From the NCBI GenBank assembly GCA_022571515.1, contig JACZXQ010000011.1, positions 1 through 64,000 on the forward strand: DNA of 64,000 nt. The letters run 5' to 3'. The notes under the pieces are model-generated. The model saw nothing but the letters and a program-made list of their open reading frames with translations, made no database searches and had not been told where the DNA came from. Shown here piece after piece: positions 41,397 through 53,068 of this stretch; the first letter of the stretch is position 1, and each line of letters begins with the position of its first letter. The stretch comes from Gemmatimonadota bacterium (lineage in GTDB: Bacteria > Gemmatimonadota > Gemmatimonadetes > Longimicrobiales > Gaopeijiaceae). A program made the translations under genes and the position numbers.

Positions 41397-42734
41397 TCAG
41401 GTGCGGTGCCCAGCGTGACCGGTGCGCATCCACACGTAGTAGACCGGAACACCCAGGAGCACGAAGCCGAGGCCGAAGGCGCTGTCGAGGGGCGTGGCGA
41501 TGACCTGGTTGATCACGATCGAGAAGGCGGCGAGAGCGAAGAGGGCCGGCACCACCGGGTACCCCCACATGGAGTAGTCCCGCTTGACGTCGGTCCGACG
41601 CCGAAGCGCGTAGATACCCAGTGCCATCATCCCGAAGAAGATCCACTCGGTGTAGACGACCCGCGTGAACAGCTCCCGGTAGCTCCCCGTGCCCACGAGC
41701 ACCGACGCCCATAGCGCCTGCAGCAGGATGGCATGGTGGGGCGTGCGGTGTTTGGGATGGAGGTCGCCCAGCCACCCGAAGACCACACCATCCTTGGCCA
41801 TCGCGTAATAGACCCGCGGACCTGCGAGCACGATCCCACTCAGCGCCCCAAACGTCGAGAAGAGCACCAAGCCCGACATCGCGGCCCCACCTCCGAAGCC
41901 CAGGACGGCGTCGGCCGCGTCGGCCGCGACCCGATCCGAGGTGATCACGGTCTCCAAGGGGAGGACATAGAAATAGACCGCATTCAGAGCGACATAACAG
42001 ACCGTAACCACAAGCACGCCGATCGTCAGAGCCCGCGGAATCGTCTTCCTGGGCTCGACGGTCTCGCCGGCGTTGTACGTCACCATGTGCCAGCCGCCGA
42101 AAGCGAAGAGCGCGGCGACGAGTGCCAGCATGAAGTCCGATCCTCCTCCGCCGCCCAACAACCCCTGGTCGGCAGCGGCCGAAACATCGGCGGGTGGCTC
42201 TCCGAGCGCGAACCCCACAGCAATGATCAGCACGATGGCCGACACCTTCACCCACGTGAAGACGGCTTGCAGGTTGCTCGCGTGCTTCACGCCGGCGTAG
42301 TTCACCGCCGAGAGGAGCAGGATCGCGCTGATCGCCACGCCTTTGGTGCCAAGGTCCCCCAACGGGACGAAGAACCCGACGTAGCGTGCGAACACCACGG
42401 AGATCACTGCGATGATCCCGGAGTGCATCGTCCAGAACATCGCCCACCCCCAAAGGAATCCCAGGACCGGGCTGAACGCCTCTCTGAGGAACGCGTACAC
42501 GCCACCGCTCTCAGGAAGCGTCGAGGCGAGTTCGGCGGTGACCAAAGCGCCCATGAACGTCAGGCCGCCGGCCACGAGCCACACTAGAGCCGCGCCCGTC
42601 AGGGAGGGTACGCGTCCGGTGATCTCGGACGGCTGCACGAAGATCGACGCACCGATGATCGTGCCCACCACCATCGCGGTGGCGTGATGGAGGCGTATCT
42701 CTCTGCGGAGCTCGGGGGCGGGGTGGTCGCTCAT
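41397..42734 (-). CDS. APC-family amino acid permease
   Basis: This 445-residue inner-membrane transporter has 12 predicted helices. Helix 1 has the substrate-binding glycine motif VVGTIIGASIFVQPSEI. LPESGGVYAFLREAFSP and GFLWGWAMFW are the helix 2-3 pattern of the LAT/APA type. FAFGGWHMVTYNAGETVEPR and KTIPRALTIGV are the conserved helix 6-7 region, and PRVYYAMAKDGVVFGWLG, then HPKHRTPHHAILLQALW, belong to helices 8-9. It takes up or exchanges amino acids; which one cannot be told. It stands alone between a regulator and a divergent antiporter gene. Confidence 0.88.
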   Translation of the reverse strand: MSDHPAPELRREIRLHHATAMVVGTIIGASIFVQPSEITGRVPSLTGAALVWLVAGGLTFMGALVTAELASTLPESGGVYAFLREAFSPVLGFLWGWAMFWTMHSGIIAVISVVFARYVGFFVPLGDLGTKGVAISAILLLSAVNYAGVKHASNLQAVFTWVKVSAIVLIIAVGFALGEPPADVSAAADQGLLGGGGGSDFMLALVAALFAFGGWHMVTYNAGETVEPRKTIPRALTIGVLVVTVCYVALNAVYFYVLPLETVITSDRVAADAADAVLGFGGGAAMSGLVLFSTFGALSGIVLAGPRVYYAMAKDGVVFGWLGDLHPKHRTPHHAILLQALWASVLVGTGSYRELFTRVVYTEWIFFGMMALGIYALRRRTDVKRDYSMWGYPVVPALFALAAFSIVINQVIATPLDSAFGLGFVLLGVPVYYVWMRTGHAGHRT

Positions 42735-42884
42735 GGCCCCGATTCTGGCGGTCGACCCCCGGGGCCGTCAAACCGACCCCGGAGGCGCCGGCCGAATCCG
42801 CTGTGAGCCGTGCGGTTGCTCACGCCCTCACGACCCCTCTACGTTCCCGGCCGTTCCTGACCGCACACGGAGGAGGGAGGCACG

Positions 42885-44471
42885 TTGAAGGACGACGGCA
42901 AACACACGGACCCACCTAGGGCGAAAAGCCCCTTGGCGCGCTGGACGCCCCTGATCGTCGGGGCTGCCGCTGCCCTTCTCGCGTTCGCGATCTCACCCGG
43001 AGGAATCGACACCCTCGAGGAGGTCGGCCACTACGGCTTCGCCTCCCTGATGCCTGCGCTCGTCACGTTGCTCCTGGTGTTCGTGACCCGCGAGGTCGTG
43101 AGCTCGCTGTTCGTGGGCATCGTCGTGGCCGGCGTCGTGGTCCGGGACTTGAACGTGGTGGATCGCTTCTTGATACCGTCCATCGGCACGCCCAACTTCG
43201 CCGTGATCCTCCTCGTCTACCTGTGGTTCCTGGGCGGACTGATCGGCCTGTGGACCCGCACCGGGGGCGCCCGCTACTTCGCCGAGTGGGCCCGTGACCG
43301 CATTGTTCGAGGGCCCAGAAGCGCCAAGCTCTTCGCGTGGCTCATGGGCGTGGTGTTCCACCAGGGCGGTACGATCTCCACGATTCTCGCAGGTACGACG
43401 GTCCGGCCTGTGACGGACGCCGAGCGCGTCTCGCACGAGGAGGTGACCTATATCGTCGACTCCACCGCGTCTCCTATCGCCACCCTGATTCCGCTCAACG
43501 CATGGCCACTCTACGTAGCGGGATTGCTCGTGGGCACGATCCCGATTTTCGCCACCGAACAGGATGTCGTGACGTTCTTCTTCCGCTCGCTCCCCTTCAA
43601 CTTCTACGCGATCTTCGCGGTGCTCCTGACGCTGCTCTTCTCACTGGAAGTGTTGCCCTGGGAAGGCAAGCGCATGAGAGCCGCCCGGCTACGTGCGCGC
43701 TCGACCGGCCAGCTCGACCGGCCGGAGGCGGAGCCGCTCACGTCCGAGGAGCTCACGGTCCTCAAGATCCCAGAAGGGTACACGCCGGGAATGATCGACT
43801 TCCTGGTGCCCCTGGGCGTGTTGGTCGGCACGGCGCTGACCGGTGTGATCGGCGCCGCCGTAGATGGCGTTCGAGCAGGAAGCGTCGAGGTGTTCTTGGC
43901 CTCCATCAACGTGCCGATAGCCGAGGCGTTCGGCCTCTCCGTGCTCTCGGCCATGCTGGTGGCCATCGCTAAAGGCATGGATGTGAAGGGCGTGGTAGAA
44001 GGCTTTGTCGAGGGATGTAAGGGCGTGACCATCGGCGCAATCATTCTGGCGTTGGCTGTCACTCTAGGGCAGGTATCACAGACTCTCGGCACCGCCAACT
44101 ACATCGTGGAGACCACACAGCACCTGCTCAATCCGATCTTCCTGCCCGCCGTGTTCATGGGGATCTGCATGGCCGTAGCGTTCTCGATCGGTTCGTCGTG
44201 GGGCACCTATGCGGTGGTCTTCCCGCTGGCCATGCCGCTCGCGTACGCGATCAGCCCGGATCCCTCCTACCTCTCCCTGGTCTTCGGGGCCGTGCTGGGT
44301 GGTGCGGTGTTCGGAGATCAGTGCTCGCCGATTTCGGACACGACCATCTTGTCCAGCTTGGCGTGTGGAGGGGATATCATGGACCATGTGCTCACGCAGT
44401 TACCCCTGGCCCTCGCGGCCGCGGGCATGGGTGCGGTACTGGCGACGCTGCTGGCGGCTTTCGCGATCTAG
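42885..44471 (+). CDS. NhaC-family Na+/H+ antiporter
   Basis: This 528-residue membrane antiporter has a TTG start with a strong GGAGG upstream. Sequence marks are LMPALVTLLLVFVTREVVSS, FVGIVVAGVVV, FHQGGTISTILAGTTVRPVT (a typical conserved loop), HEEVTYIVDSTASPIATLIP, FSIGSSWGTYAVVFPLAMPL and GAVFGDQCSPISDTTILSSL near the C-terminus (the highly conserved NhaC GD.CSPISDTT motif). It exports Na+ or exchanges organic cations or acids for protons. A 50-residue hydrophilic loop lies in the middle. The gene is divergent from the APC permease. Confidence 0.9.
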   Translation: MKDDGKHTDPPRAKSPLARWTPLIVGAAAALLAFAISPGGIDTLEEVGHYGFASLMPALVTLLLVFVTREVVSSLFVGIVVAGVVVRDLNVVDRFLIPSIGTPNFAVILLVYLWFLGGLIGLWTRTGGARYFAEWARDRIVRGPRSAKLFAWLMGVVFHQGGTISTILAGTTVRPVTDAERVSHEEVTYIVDSTASPIATLIPLNAWPLYVAGLLVGTIPIFATEQDVVTFFFRSLPFNFYAIFAVLLTLLFSLEVLPWEGKRMRAARLRARSTGQLDRPEAEPLTSEELTVLKIPEGYTPGMIDFLVPLGVLVGTALTGVIGAAVDGVRAGSVEVFLASINVPIAEAFGLSVLSAMLVAIAKGMDVKGVVEGFVEGCKGVTIGAIILALAVTLGQVSQTLGTANYIVETTQHLLNPIFLPAVFMGICMAVAFSIGSSWGTYAVVFPLAMPLAYAISPDPSYLSLVFGAVLGGAVFGDQCSPISDTTILSSLACGGDIMDHVLTQLPLALAAAGMGAVLATLLAAFAI

Positions 44472-44585
44472 GGTACGCTCGCGCCTGCGATCGCGGAACC
44501 ACATACTTCATGTCCTACGCATGCTTGCGTTTCCACGGAGGGTATCCCCAGGCACCGCACCGCATACCTATCGCTGGCCGTCTTT

Positions 44586-46193
44586 GTGCTATTCACGGCC
44601 ATGTGGCTTGCTCGGCCCACTCCGGCCGCCGCCCAAGGCGCCGGGGACGTCGTCCTACCCGACCCGATCCCAATGGGGACCACCCGGCCACAGCGAGCCG
44701 ATCGGATCCTCATCCGCAACGCAACCGTGATCAGCGGTAGGGGCTCGCCCCGGACGAACCGGGCCATGCCGCCCGAGGCCCCCATCGACATCCTGATCGA
44801 GGGGAACAGGATCGTCAACATGGTGCTGAGGGACCCGGTCAATATGGCCCGGTCGAACACGCCGGTGGACGACATGGGTGCCGACTTGGTGCTGGACGCC
44901 ACAGGCATGTACGTGATCCCGGGTCTGGTAGACATGCACGTCCACCTCCGAGCCGACGGCGGAGCGATGGGGGCACGGGCGTTGGACTACCAGTACCGGC
45001 TCTTCATGGCGCATGGCATTACCACCGTACGCGACGCCGGAACCGGCGCCGGCATGGAGTCGATGAGAGTCCAGCGCCAACGGTCGGCCGACCATGAGAT
45101 TGTGGCTCCACGGCTCGTGCTCTGCCAGCGCTGGCCGCTTCCCCTTCGGCAGTGGGACGTGGGTAACACCCCCGCATCGGCCCGGGAGATGGTGCGGAGC
45201 TTCAAGGAGCTAGGCGCCGATTGCATCAAGGTGAGCAAGAGCCCAGGCCACTACCCGGACGTTCTCGAAGCCATCGTCGACGAAGGTGCGCTACTTGGCA
45301 TGCACACCATGGTGGACCTCAAGGTCTCCGAGACCGATGCGATCACCGCCTCTGACCTCGGGGTGGCGTCTGTGGAACACTGGTACGGCGTGCCGGACGC
45401 CGCCCTGCCCGGCTCGCAGAACTTCCCACCCGACTACAACTACTGGAACGAGCTGGACCGATTCCGCTGGGCAGGCAACCTCTGGATGGAGGCCGCGGAG
45501 TATCCCGAGGCCCTCTCCGCCGTGATCGATCGCCTGATCGAGAACGGCACGGCGTGGGATCCCACCATGGTCGTGTACGAAGACATGCGCGATGTGCGAC
45601 GCTCTGTGACGCCACCCTGGCGTGAGACGCTGTTCCATCCCTCGGTGGTCGACGGCATGTGGCCCGACTCAACCACGCACGGAGCGTTCAAGAGCGAGTG
45701 GAAGACCTCCGACGAGGTGATGTGGAAGAACAACTACCGCATCTGGATGAAATGGGTGTTGGAGTTCCACCGCAGGGGAGGGCTGCTCACCGCCGGCAGC
45801 GACACCAGCCCCCACGGCGGCATGGCGCTCATCCGCGAGCTGGAGCTCCTACAGGAGGCGGGACTCAACCCTATCGACGTCATCCGTGTGGCCACGACCA
45901 ACGCTTACCAGGTACTGGGGATGGAGGACCATTGCGGCGTGCGGGTGGGGTGCGTAGCCGATCTGGCCGTGATCAACGGCAACCCGATCGACAACTTCAA
46001 GGTGATGTACGGCCTGGGATACGGGTTCTACGGGATCGCTGCGCGGGACGAGCAGTGGAGACAGGGCGGCGTTCGCTGGACCATCAAGGACGGCGTGGTC
46101 TATGACGCTCCTGCACTACTTCGCGAGGTCCTCTGGTACGTGCAGCAGGAGAAGGCCCGCGACATCACCGAGGAGTCGGGCGGACCCCGCTGA
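44586..46193 (+). CDS. exported amidohydrolase (second type)
   Basis: This exported metal hydrolase has about 535 residues. The signal sequence ends AAAQGAG. RILIRNATVISGRGSP starts the sandwich, IPGLVDMHVHLRADGG carries HxH, and DCIKVSKSPGHYPDV has the Lys ligand region. MHTMVDLKVS, VEHWYGVP (His), LLTAGSDTSPHGG (catalytic Asp) and VGCVADLAVINGNPID (C-terminal) complete the fold. The start is uncertain: the frame gives GTG at 44586, but that lacks the basic n-region. The better signal peptide would need to begin upstream at codons that are not ATG/GTG/TTG, just behind a GGAGG. A non-standard start or small indel is possible. Substrate unknown. Confidence 0.8.
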   Translation: MLFTAMWLARPTPAAAQGAGDVVLPDPIPMGTTRPQRADRILIRNATVISGRGSPRTNRAMPPEAPIDILIEGNRIVNMVLRDPVNMARSNTPVDDMGADLVLDATGMYVIPGLVDMHVHLRADGGAMGARALDYQYRLFMAHGITTVRDAGTGAGMESMRVQRQRSADHEIVAPRLVLCQRWPLPLRQWDVGNTPASAREMVRSFKELGADCIKVSKSPGHYPDVLEAIVDEGALLGMHTMVDLKVSETDAITASDLGVASVEHWYGVPDAALPGSQNFPPDYNYWNELDRFRWAGNLWMEAAEYPEALSAVIDRLIENGTAWDPTMVVYEDMRDVRRSVTPPWRETLFHPSVVDGMWPDSTTHGAFKSEWKTSDEVMWKNNYRIWMKWVLEFHRRGGLLTAGSDTSPHGGMALIRELELLQEAGLNPIDVIRVATTNAYQVLGMEDHCGVRVGCVADLAVINGNPIDNFKVMYGLGYGFYGIAARDEQWRQGGVRWTIKDGVVYDAPALLREVLWYVQQEKARDITEESGGPR

Positions 46194-46234
46194 CGCCGGG
46201 CTTTCATCGGACCCCTGGGTGGCGGCGCGGCTCG

Positions 46235-47284
46235 CTAGGGCACGATGCGCGCCCCGGAAAGCTGGGCTACCGCTGACAGAGTGGTCCGGAGCGCCGCGAA
46301 GCCCAGATCGAAATCCGAGTCGTCGTAAGTGGAGAACACGTCCGTCGGTTGATGCCAGTGTGGATTGGATCCCGCACCTATTTCCGCGACCCGCTCGTTC
46401 TCCCTCACGCTCACCGAAGCCACCAGGTTCCGGAACGGCCAGGAGTCCGTGTTGCGCATGTTGGAGCCGACGCTGGCCGGATAACGCACGCCGAACTCAC
46501 GGTTGCCCTGCCTCAGTACGTCCGCGAGGGTCTGCGATTCCCCCGCGAACGCCGAGGCGGACTGGTATTCGACGTCCACGTCGGCGTTGACACTCTGTTG
46601 GGGGCCAGGGGGCAACCCATGGTCGAAGAGGATCATGTCGTGCTGTATCATGCCGAGCCAGGTCGGCTCCGGATAACGACCCGACGCGGGTGGATCCTCG
46701 ATGCCCTGGAGCGGGGCCCGGTCCGACGCATATGCCGTACTGCCGTTCAACCCCGTCTCTTCGTTGTTCCACAACGCGAACCGGACGGACCGCTCCGTGC
46801 TCACATCCGCCAGCGCCAGCACGCGGGCCACCTCGAGCACCAGGGCCACCCCCGACGCGTCGTCATCCGCTGCCCCACCACCACCCCGCCCGTCCATGTG
46901 GGCGGACACGATGTACATCTTGTCGGGCTCGGCAGCCCCGACCTTGGTTGCAAACAGGCTCTCGCGGGGAGCACCACGGTAGAGGTAGGGGTGGCGTTCC
47001 ACTTCGTAGCCGAGCGCCACGAGTCGCTGCTCGATCCAGGCCGCGGCGGCGATGTTGCTCGGGGCGCCCTGCGTTCGGTCCCCGAATGCGGCCAGGACCT
47101 CGATGTCGGCGACGAAGCGGGCCCGCTCGGCCCTGGCGACAACAGCCCCGACATCGGGCAGCCAAACGATGGAATCGGGAAGAGGAGGGGCGACCGGCCC
47201 TTCGGGACCTGCCCCGGGCGAGTCTCCACAGGCGACCATAGCGAACGCTGTGAGCAGCGCTGCCGATCTTCGCATCGCTTCCAT
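46235..47284 (-). CDS. M28-family zinc peptidase, lipoprotein
   Basis: This 349-residue exopeptidase-type enzyme follows a lipoprotein signal (RRSAALLTAFAMVACGDSPG, lipobox VAC). M28 ligands are visible: IVSAHMDGRGGGG (His, Asp), ADDDASGVALVLEVARVL (bridging Asp), LWNNEETGLNGS (Glu pair), MIQHDMILFDHG (Asp) and NPHWHQPTDVFS (His). It would trim amino acids from peptides in the periplasm or at the cell surface. It follows the DAACS transporter gene by about 22 bases on the same strand, so peptide breakdown and uptake of acidic amino acids or dicarboxylates may be linked. Confidence 0.85.
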   Translation of the reverse strand: MEAMRRSAALLTAFAMVACGDSPGAGPEGPVAPPLPDSIVWLPDVGAVVARAERARFVADIEVLAAFGDRTQGAPSNIAAAAWIEQRLVALGYEVERHPYLYRGAPRESLFATKVGAAEPDKMYIVSAHMDGRGGGGAADDDASGVALVLEVARVLALADVSTERSVRFALWNNEETGLNGSTAYASDRAPLQGIEDPPASGRYPEPTWLGMIQHDMILFDHGLPPGPQQSVNADVDVEYQSASAFAGESQTLADVLRQGNREFGVRYPASVGSNMRNTDSWPFRNLVASVSVRENERVAEIGAGSNPHWHQPTDVFSTYDDSDFDLGFAALRTTLSAVAQLSGARIVP

Positions 47285-47306
47285 GCCCCAGTTGGTACCG
47301 GCCCGG

Positions 47307-48593
47307 TTACGTCTGACCGGCGACGCTGACCGCCGGAGCCAGAGTCTCACCCTCACTCTTCGCGATCACGGCAGCCGCCGTGATATCGCCCGTCACGTTC
47401 ACCGAGGTGCGGAGCATGTCCAGGATGCGGTCGACACCCAGGATGAGCGCGATGCCCACCTCGACCTGATCGCCCAATCCAACAGACTGCAGCACGATGA
47501 TGAGCGTGATGATCCCCGCGCTCGGCACACCGGCCGCTCCGATGGAGGCGAGAGTCGCGGTAAGGACCACGGTAAGTTGGGCGCCGAAGCCGAGCGGAAT
47601 TCCATAGATCTGCGCGATGAACATGACGGCGACCGCCTGGTAGAGCGCCGTGCCGTCCATGTTGATGGTGGCGCCGAGCGGTAGCACGAAACTCGAAACC
47701 TCCTTGGACACGCCTACCTCATCCTCCGCCGTCTCCATCGTCACCGGAAGGGTGGCGTTCGATGAGGACGTCGAAAACGCGATCAGGGGCGCCTTCAAGA
47801 TGCTTCTGTAGAAGGCGAGCGGATTGAGACCAGCGAGGAACCGGGCCGCGAGCGAGTACGTCACCGCGACGTGCAGCGCCAGCCCGACGACGACGACCAG
47901 GGCATACGTGATCAAACTCCGGAGCAGATCGAGGCCGAAGCTTGCTACGATCGCGGAAATGAGCGCGAAGACGGCGTACGGTGCGAGCACCATCACCCAG
48001 TTGATCACCACCATCGAGGCATCGTTCACGCCGTGGAAGAAGTTCAGCACGGCGTTCTTGCGATCCTCTTGGAGCGTGGCTACGGCGGCGCCGAAGATGA
48101 TCGTGAACACGATCAGCGGCAGGAGATCCATGTCGGCCGCCGCCGCGACCGGATTGCGCGGGATCATGTTGAGCAGGGTCTCGACGGTGGACGGCTTCTC
48201 GGCCGCCAGCAGCATGCTGCCCTGAGCTTCGGCGCTGAGCTCCGCGGACAGAGCATCCCTGGTTGCCGGGTCGATGCCCGAGCCCGGCTCGAAGACTTGC
48301 GAGATCACCAGCCCGATGGTCACCGCAATGGCGGTCGTGGTCATGTAGTAGACCAGCGTCTTGCCGCCGATCCGTCCCACCTTGCGCAGGTCGCCCAGCG
48401 AAGCCGTGCCCACCAGCAGGCTGGCCACGACCAGCGGAATGACGATCATGGTGATCAGCCTGATCCAGGCAGTGCCGAACGGCTGAAGTCCGCCGATGAT
48501 GGTCTGAAGCTGCTCGATTCCAGAAAGGTTCGCGACCAGCCCAACCACGAGTCCGGCGCCGAGACCAAACAGGATCTTCGTGGGCAGCGACAT
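47307..48593 (-). CDS. dicarboxylate/amino acid:cation symporter (DAACS)
   Basis: This 428-residue inner-membrane carrier of the GltP/DctA family has the first hairpin signature STSSSNATLPVTMETA and helix 7 LGATINMDGTALYQAVAVMF (NMDGT cation site). The second hairpin GAAGVPSAGIITLIIVLQSV and helix 8 GVDRILDMLRTSVNVTGD follow. These match glutamate/aspartate or C4-dicarboxylate sodium/proton symporters. Complete length, no breaks. A likely operon with the M28 peptidase downstream. Confidence 0.92.
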   Translation of the reverse strand: MSLPTKILFGLGAGLVVGLVANLSGIEQLQTIIGGLQPFGTAWIRLITMIVIPLVVASLLVGTASLGDLRKVGRIGGKTLVYYMTTTAIAVTIGLVISQVFEPGSGIDPATRDALSAELSAEAQGSMLLAAEKPSTVETLLNMIPRNPVAAAADMDLLPLIVFTIIFGAAVATLQEDRKNAVLNFFHGVNDASMVVINWVMVLAPYAVFALISAIVASFGLDLLRSLITYALVVVVGLALHVAVTYSLAARFLAGLNPLAFYRSILKAPLIAFSTSSSNATLPVTMETAEDEVGVSKEVSSFVLPLGATINMDGTALYQAVAVMFIAQIYGIPLGFGAQLTVVLTATLASIGAAGVPSAGIITLIIVLQSVGLGDQVEVGIALILGVDRILDMLRTSVNVTGDITAAAVIAKSEGETLAPAVSVAGQT

Positions 48594-48742
48594 GGGGGAG
48601 TCCTATCTATGTGAGGGGGGTCCAGAACCCGGGCAACATATCCCGCCCTGCCGAGAGGCCACAAGCGCACCGCGCGGCCCTGCCGGATTCCAGGGAGACC
48701 GTAAGCCGAACGTGTGGCGGTCAGCTCGTCGTGAAGCGTTTC

Positions 48743-49312
48743 TTACGACTGCGGGGGGGTAGGGGCCACGTCCAGCCGGCGCCTGATCTCGGCCTCCGCC
48801 GGGAACGGCCGGCCGTCGCTCCGTTCGAACCGATCCTGAAGATCGAAGGCCGTCATCTCCAGAGGGATCGTCATGTACTGAAAGCGGTTCCAAGCCAGCG
48901 AGGTTACGTACCGGTGTGCGAATTCGGCGATCCCTAGAATGCCGTACTGCACCAGGTGCACCATCTCGTGGAAGACCACGGAGTGGGGCATGGGACCTGA
49001 CTCTCCGGTGTCGCTCAGCAGAATCACATCGCCGAACGTAATCCCCGCCCATACGCTGAAGTCGAGCGGGATCGCTTGGCCCGCGGCTTCGAACTGGCTG
49101 TAGAAGGGAGGGTTCTCGATCAGGGACGCACTGCCGATTCTCGCTCGGTCCAGAGTCTCGGGCTCAAAATATCCGCGCAGCGCCGCCCTCGTGGTGTCGG
49201 GCAGCGACCCCGACGTCTCCAAGTGCCGTTCTCGCTGCTCACTGATCCAAGGCCCAGCGTTGTCGACGAGAAAAGCGACCAACGTCTCCAGGTCCATTCG
49301 GCTCGTTCCCAT
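48743..49312 (-). CDS. putative zinc metalloprotease-like protein with HEMVH
   Basis: This 189-residue protein has a VVFHEMVHLVQYGILG motif at about 114-129, an HExxH zinc site inside a helix. DLETLVAFLVDNAGPWISEQ lies near the start, FGDVILLSDTG before the motif, and AFDLQDRFERSDGRPFPAEA after it. No signal peptide is seen with the start at 49312; an ATG at 49297 is equally possible. The family is unnamed to me. A third zinc ligand could be the Glu in PLEMTAFDLQ, as in gluzincins. It lies just behind gyrB. Confidence 0.65.
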   Translation of the reverse strand: MGTSRMDLETLVAFLVDNAGPWISEQRERHLETSGSLPDTTRAALRGYFEPETLDRARIGSASLIENPPFYSQFEAAGQAIPLDFSVWAGITFGDVILLSDTGESGPMPHSVVFHEMVHLVQYGILGIAEFAHRYVTSLAWNRFQYMTIPLEMTAFDLQDRFERSDGRPFPAEAEIRRRLDVAPTPPQS

Positions 49313-49381
49313 ACAGGAAGGTAGTGCCGGTCGGGCCGAGGTCTCAAGACGGAGCCCCGCCGGGACCTTCGCCATAGCGGA

Positions 49382-51334
<1,953 letters not shown>

Positions 51335-51401
51335 CTACGGTTTCCTGTCGAGTGAAACCCACTGCGCCCCATGGAGGCCCAACTCGCCGTGAATCATGGC
51401 T

Positions 51402-51716
51402 TCAGCCCCCGTCCATCAAGACGAACACTATTTTCTTGATGGGCACATCCTCTCGGCCCTCGTTCAACCGCTCGAGAATGCCCTGCCTCATCATGGTCAG
51501 TTCCATCAGCCAAGGGCTGGTCCGGACCTCTACGAATAGTACTGCATCCGACAGAGACTTCGGCCGGGTGACCGTCGCGATGCGCTCGCCTACCCGCTCC
51601 GCCCACTCGTCCAACACCCCCACCCGCCGTACCTGGCGCCCAACCTTGCCCTTGCTCAGAAAGGCGTCCACGAGCTCCCCCACCCTCACCGGCCCCGCAG
51701 TCCGTTTGCGCTTCAT
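51402..51716 (-). CDS. dciA: DciA-like DUF721 protein, helicase-loading partner
   Basis: This 104-residue protein has the DUF721 pattern (VGELVDAFLSKGKVGRQVRR, VGVLDEWAERVGERIATVTR, LFVEVRTSPWLMELTMMRQG). DciA proteins load the replicative helicase DnaB in bacteria without DnaC/DnaI. The start is the ATG overlapping the recF stop (ATGA at 51713-51716). Position between recF and gyrB is common in several phyla and supports the call. The symbol follows the family; direct proof is lacking. Confidence 0.8.
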   Translation of the reverse strand: MKRKRTAGPVRVGELVDAFLSKGKVGRQVRRVGVLDEWAERVGERIATVTRPKSLSDAVLFVEVRTSPWLMELTMMRQGILERLNEGREDVPIKKIVFVLMDGG

Positions 51717-52849
51717 GCCTGAATGCATCCGGCATCGATCGTCCAGCGGGGCAAAGCATCCCGGCGCACCTTGACGTCGCTCTCCTTCGGAGCCGTAAGG
51801 ATGACCTGCCCTGGCTCCTCCTGTTCGATCAGCGCGAGCACGCGTTCGCTCCTGCCCTCGTCGAGTTCGGCAAAGGTGTCGTCGAGCAACAACAGGGGTT
51901 CGAATCCCCGTGCGGCCCGGATCGTCGCCGCCTCCACCAGGCGCAGTGCCAATGCGGCCGTGCGCCGCTGCCCTCCCGAACCGAACTCCCGCAGGTCGCG
52001 ATGCTCGTCCTCCTCGGCCAAACTGATGCGAAGGTCATCGCGGTGGGGGCCAACCACCGTGGCGTGCACTCGCGCCTCCCGACGGGCCGACTCGTCGAGC
52101 GCCTGCCTGTAGAGTTCTTCCACACGGCCCAGGTCAGCGCGGTCGATCGCGAAGGCCGGGTCGTAGGAGAGGTGCGCCGCCTCCTCTCCGCTCACGGTTT
52201 GGTAGTACCTGGTGAAAGCCTCCGCCCATCGTTCGGCCCACGAAAGTCGCTCGAGCATGACCCGCGACCCGCTCTCCACGAGCACGCCGTCCCAAGCGCG
52301 CACCACATCCGGCGGGCTCTCCTTCCGCAACGATGCGTTGCGCTGCGCGAGCGTGTGGCGGAAGCGTTGCAGCGCGTCGAGATACCCTGGCACGTTCAGC
52401 GACAGGACAATGTCAACGAAACGACGACGTAGGCCGGGACCATCGCTCACCACCCCGACGTCCAAGGGCGAGAAGATCACCGCCGAGAGTCGGCCGACGG
52501 CATCACCCAAGCGCTCCGGCTCCACACCTTCGACCGAAACCTTCTTGCGCTTTCCCGCCCTCTGGTACGCGGCCGCGACTTCGATCTCGTCTCCCTGCCC
52601 ACCACTCACGTCCCCGCTACACCCGACGAGGCAGGCCACCAAGCGGAACGAATCCTCACCAAATGCAATCAACTGCTCGTCGGGAACCCGGCGGAAGGAA
52701 CGAAACGTCTCGAGGTAGTAGATCGCTTCAAGGAGATTCGACTTGCCTTGGGCGTTGCGTCCGATAACAGCTACACCCTCGGCGGGGATACGAAGCTCCT
52801 GGTCTCCGAGGTTCCGGAAGTGCCGGAGCTGAAGCCCGCTCAGGCGCAA
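51713..52849 (-). CDS. recF: RecF recombination/repair ATPase
   Basis: This 378-residue ABC-type ATPase binds gapped DNA and helps load RecA with RecO and RecR. It starts with LRLSGLQLRHFRNLGDQELR, then Walker A VIGRNAQGKSNLLEAIYYLE, LSAVIFSPLDVGVVSDGP, FVDIVLSLN and a helical arm. The signature is FGSGGQRRTAALALRLVEAA and Walker B is PLLLLDDTFAELDEGRSERV. I take the TTG at 52849 as start, because no ATG or GTG fits. Upstream the frame stays open through an AT-rich patch (GTTAAATTT near 52890) that looks like promoter. dnaA and dnaN, its usual neighbours, are not upstream. Confidence 0.93.
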   Translation of the reverse strand: MRLSGLQLRHFRNLGDQELRIPAEGVAVIGRNAQGKSNLLEAIYYLETFRSFRRVPDEQLIAFGEDSFRLVACLVGCSGDVSGGQGDEIEVAAAYQRAGKRKKVSVEGVEPERLGDAVGRLSAVIFSPLDVGVVSDGPGLRRRFVDIVLSLNVPGYLDALQRFRHTLAQRNASLRKESPPDVVRAWDGVLVESGSRVMLERLSWAERWAEAFTRYYQTVSGEEAAHLSYDPAFAIDRADLGRVEELYRQALDESARREARVHATVVGPHRDDLRISLAEEDEHRDLREFGSGGQRRTAALALRLVEAATIRAARGFEPLLLLDDTFAELDEGRSERVLALIEQEEPGQVILTAPKESDVKVRRDALPRWTIDAGCIQA

Positions 52850-53068
52850 TTCGCCGGTACCTGGGGAAGCCTTCGCAACATTGGTAAATTTAACATTTCT
52901 CGGCCAGTATCGCCAGGGGGGCGAGAGACGCCGGAAAGTATTGTGGTACAAGCACTTCCGTGCTTTCGAAGGCAGCGTGCCCGGTACCGGATAAGTCACG
53001 GGAAATCAGAGGCTTGGAACCGGCGTCGATCGTGCTCGGCGGCCACGCTTCTCGGGTACCTGCCCTGC

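Noticed and set aside
42993-43436. Minus-strand His/Asp-rich frame opposite the NhaC gene
   Set aside because: Typical antisense shadow of a hydrophobic membrane protein gene.
51890-51930. GGGGTTCGAATCCCC resembling a tRNA T-arm
   Set aside because: It lies inside recF at the conserved FEPLLLLDD region and has no other tRNA arms around it.
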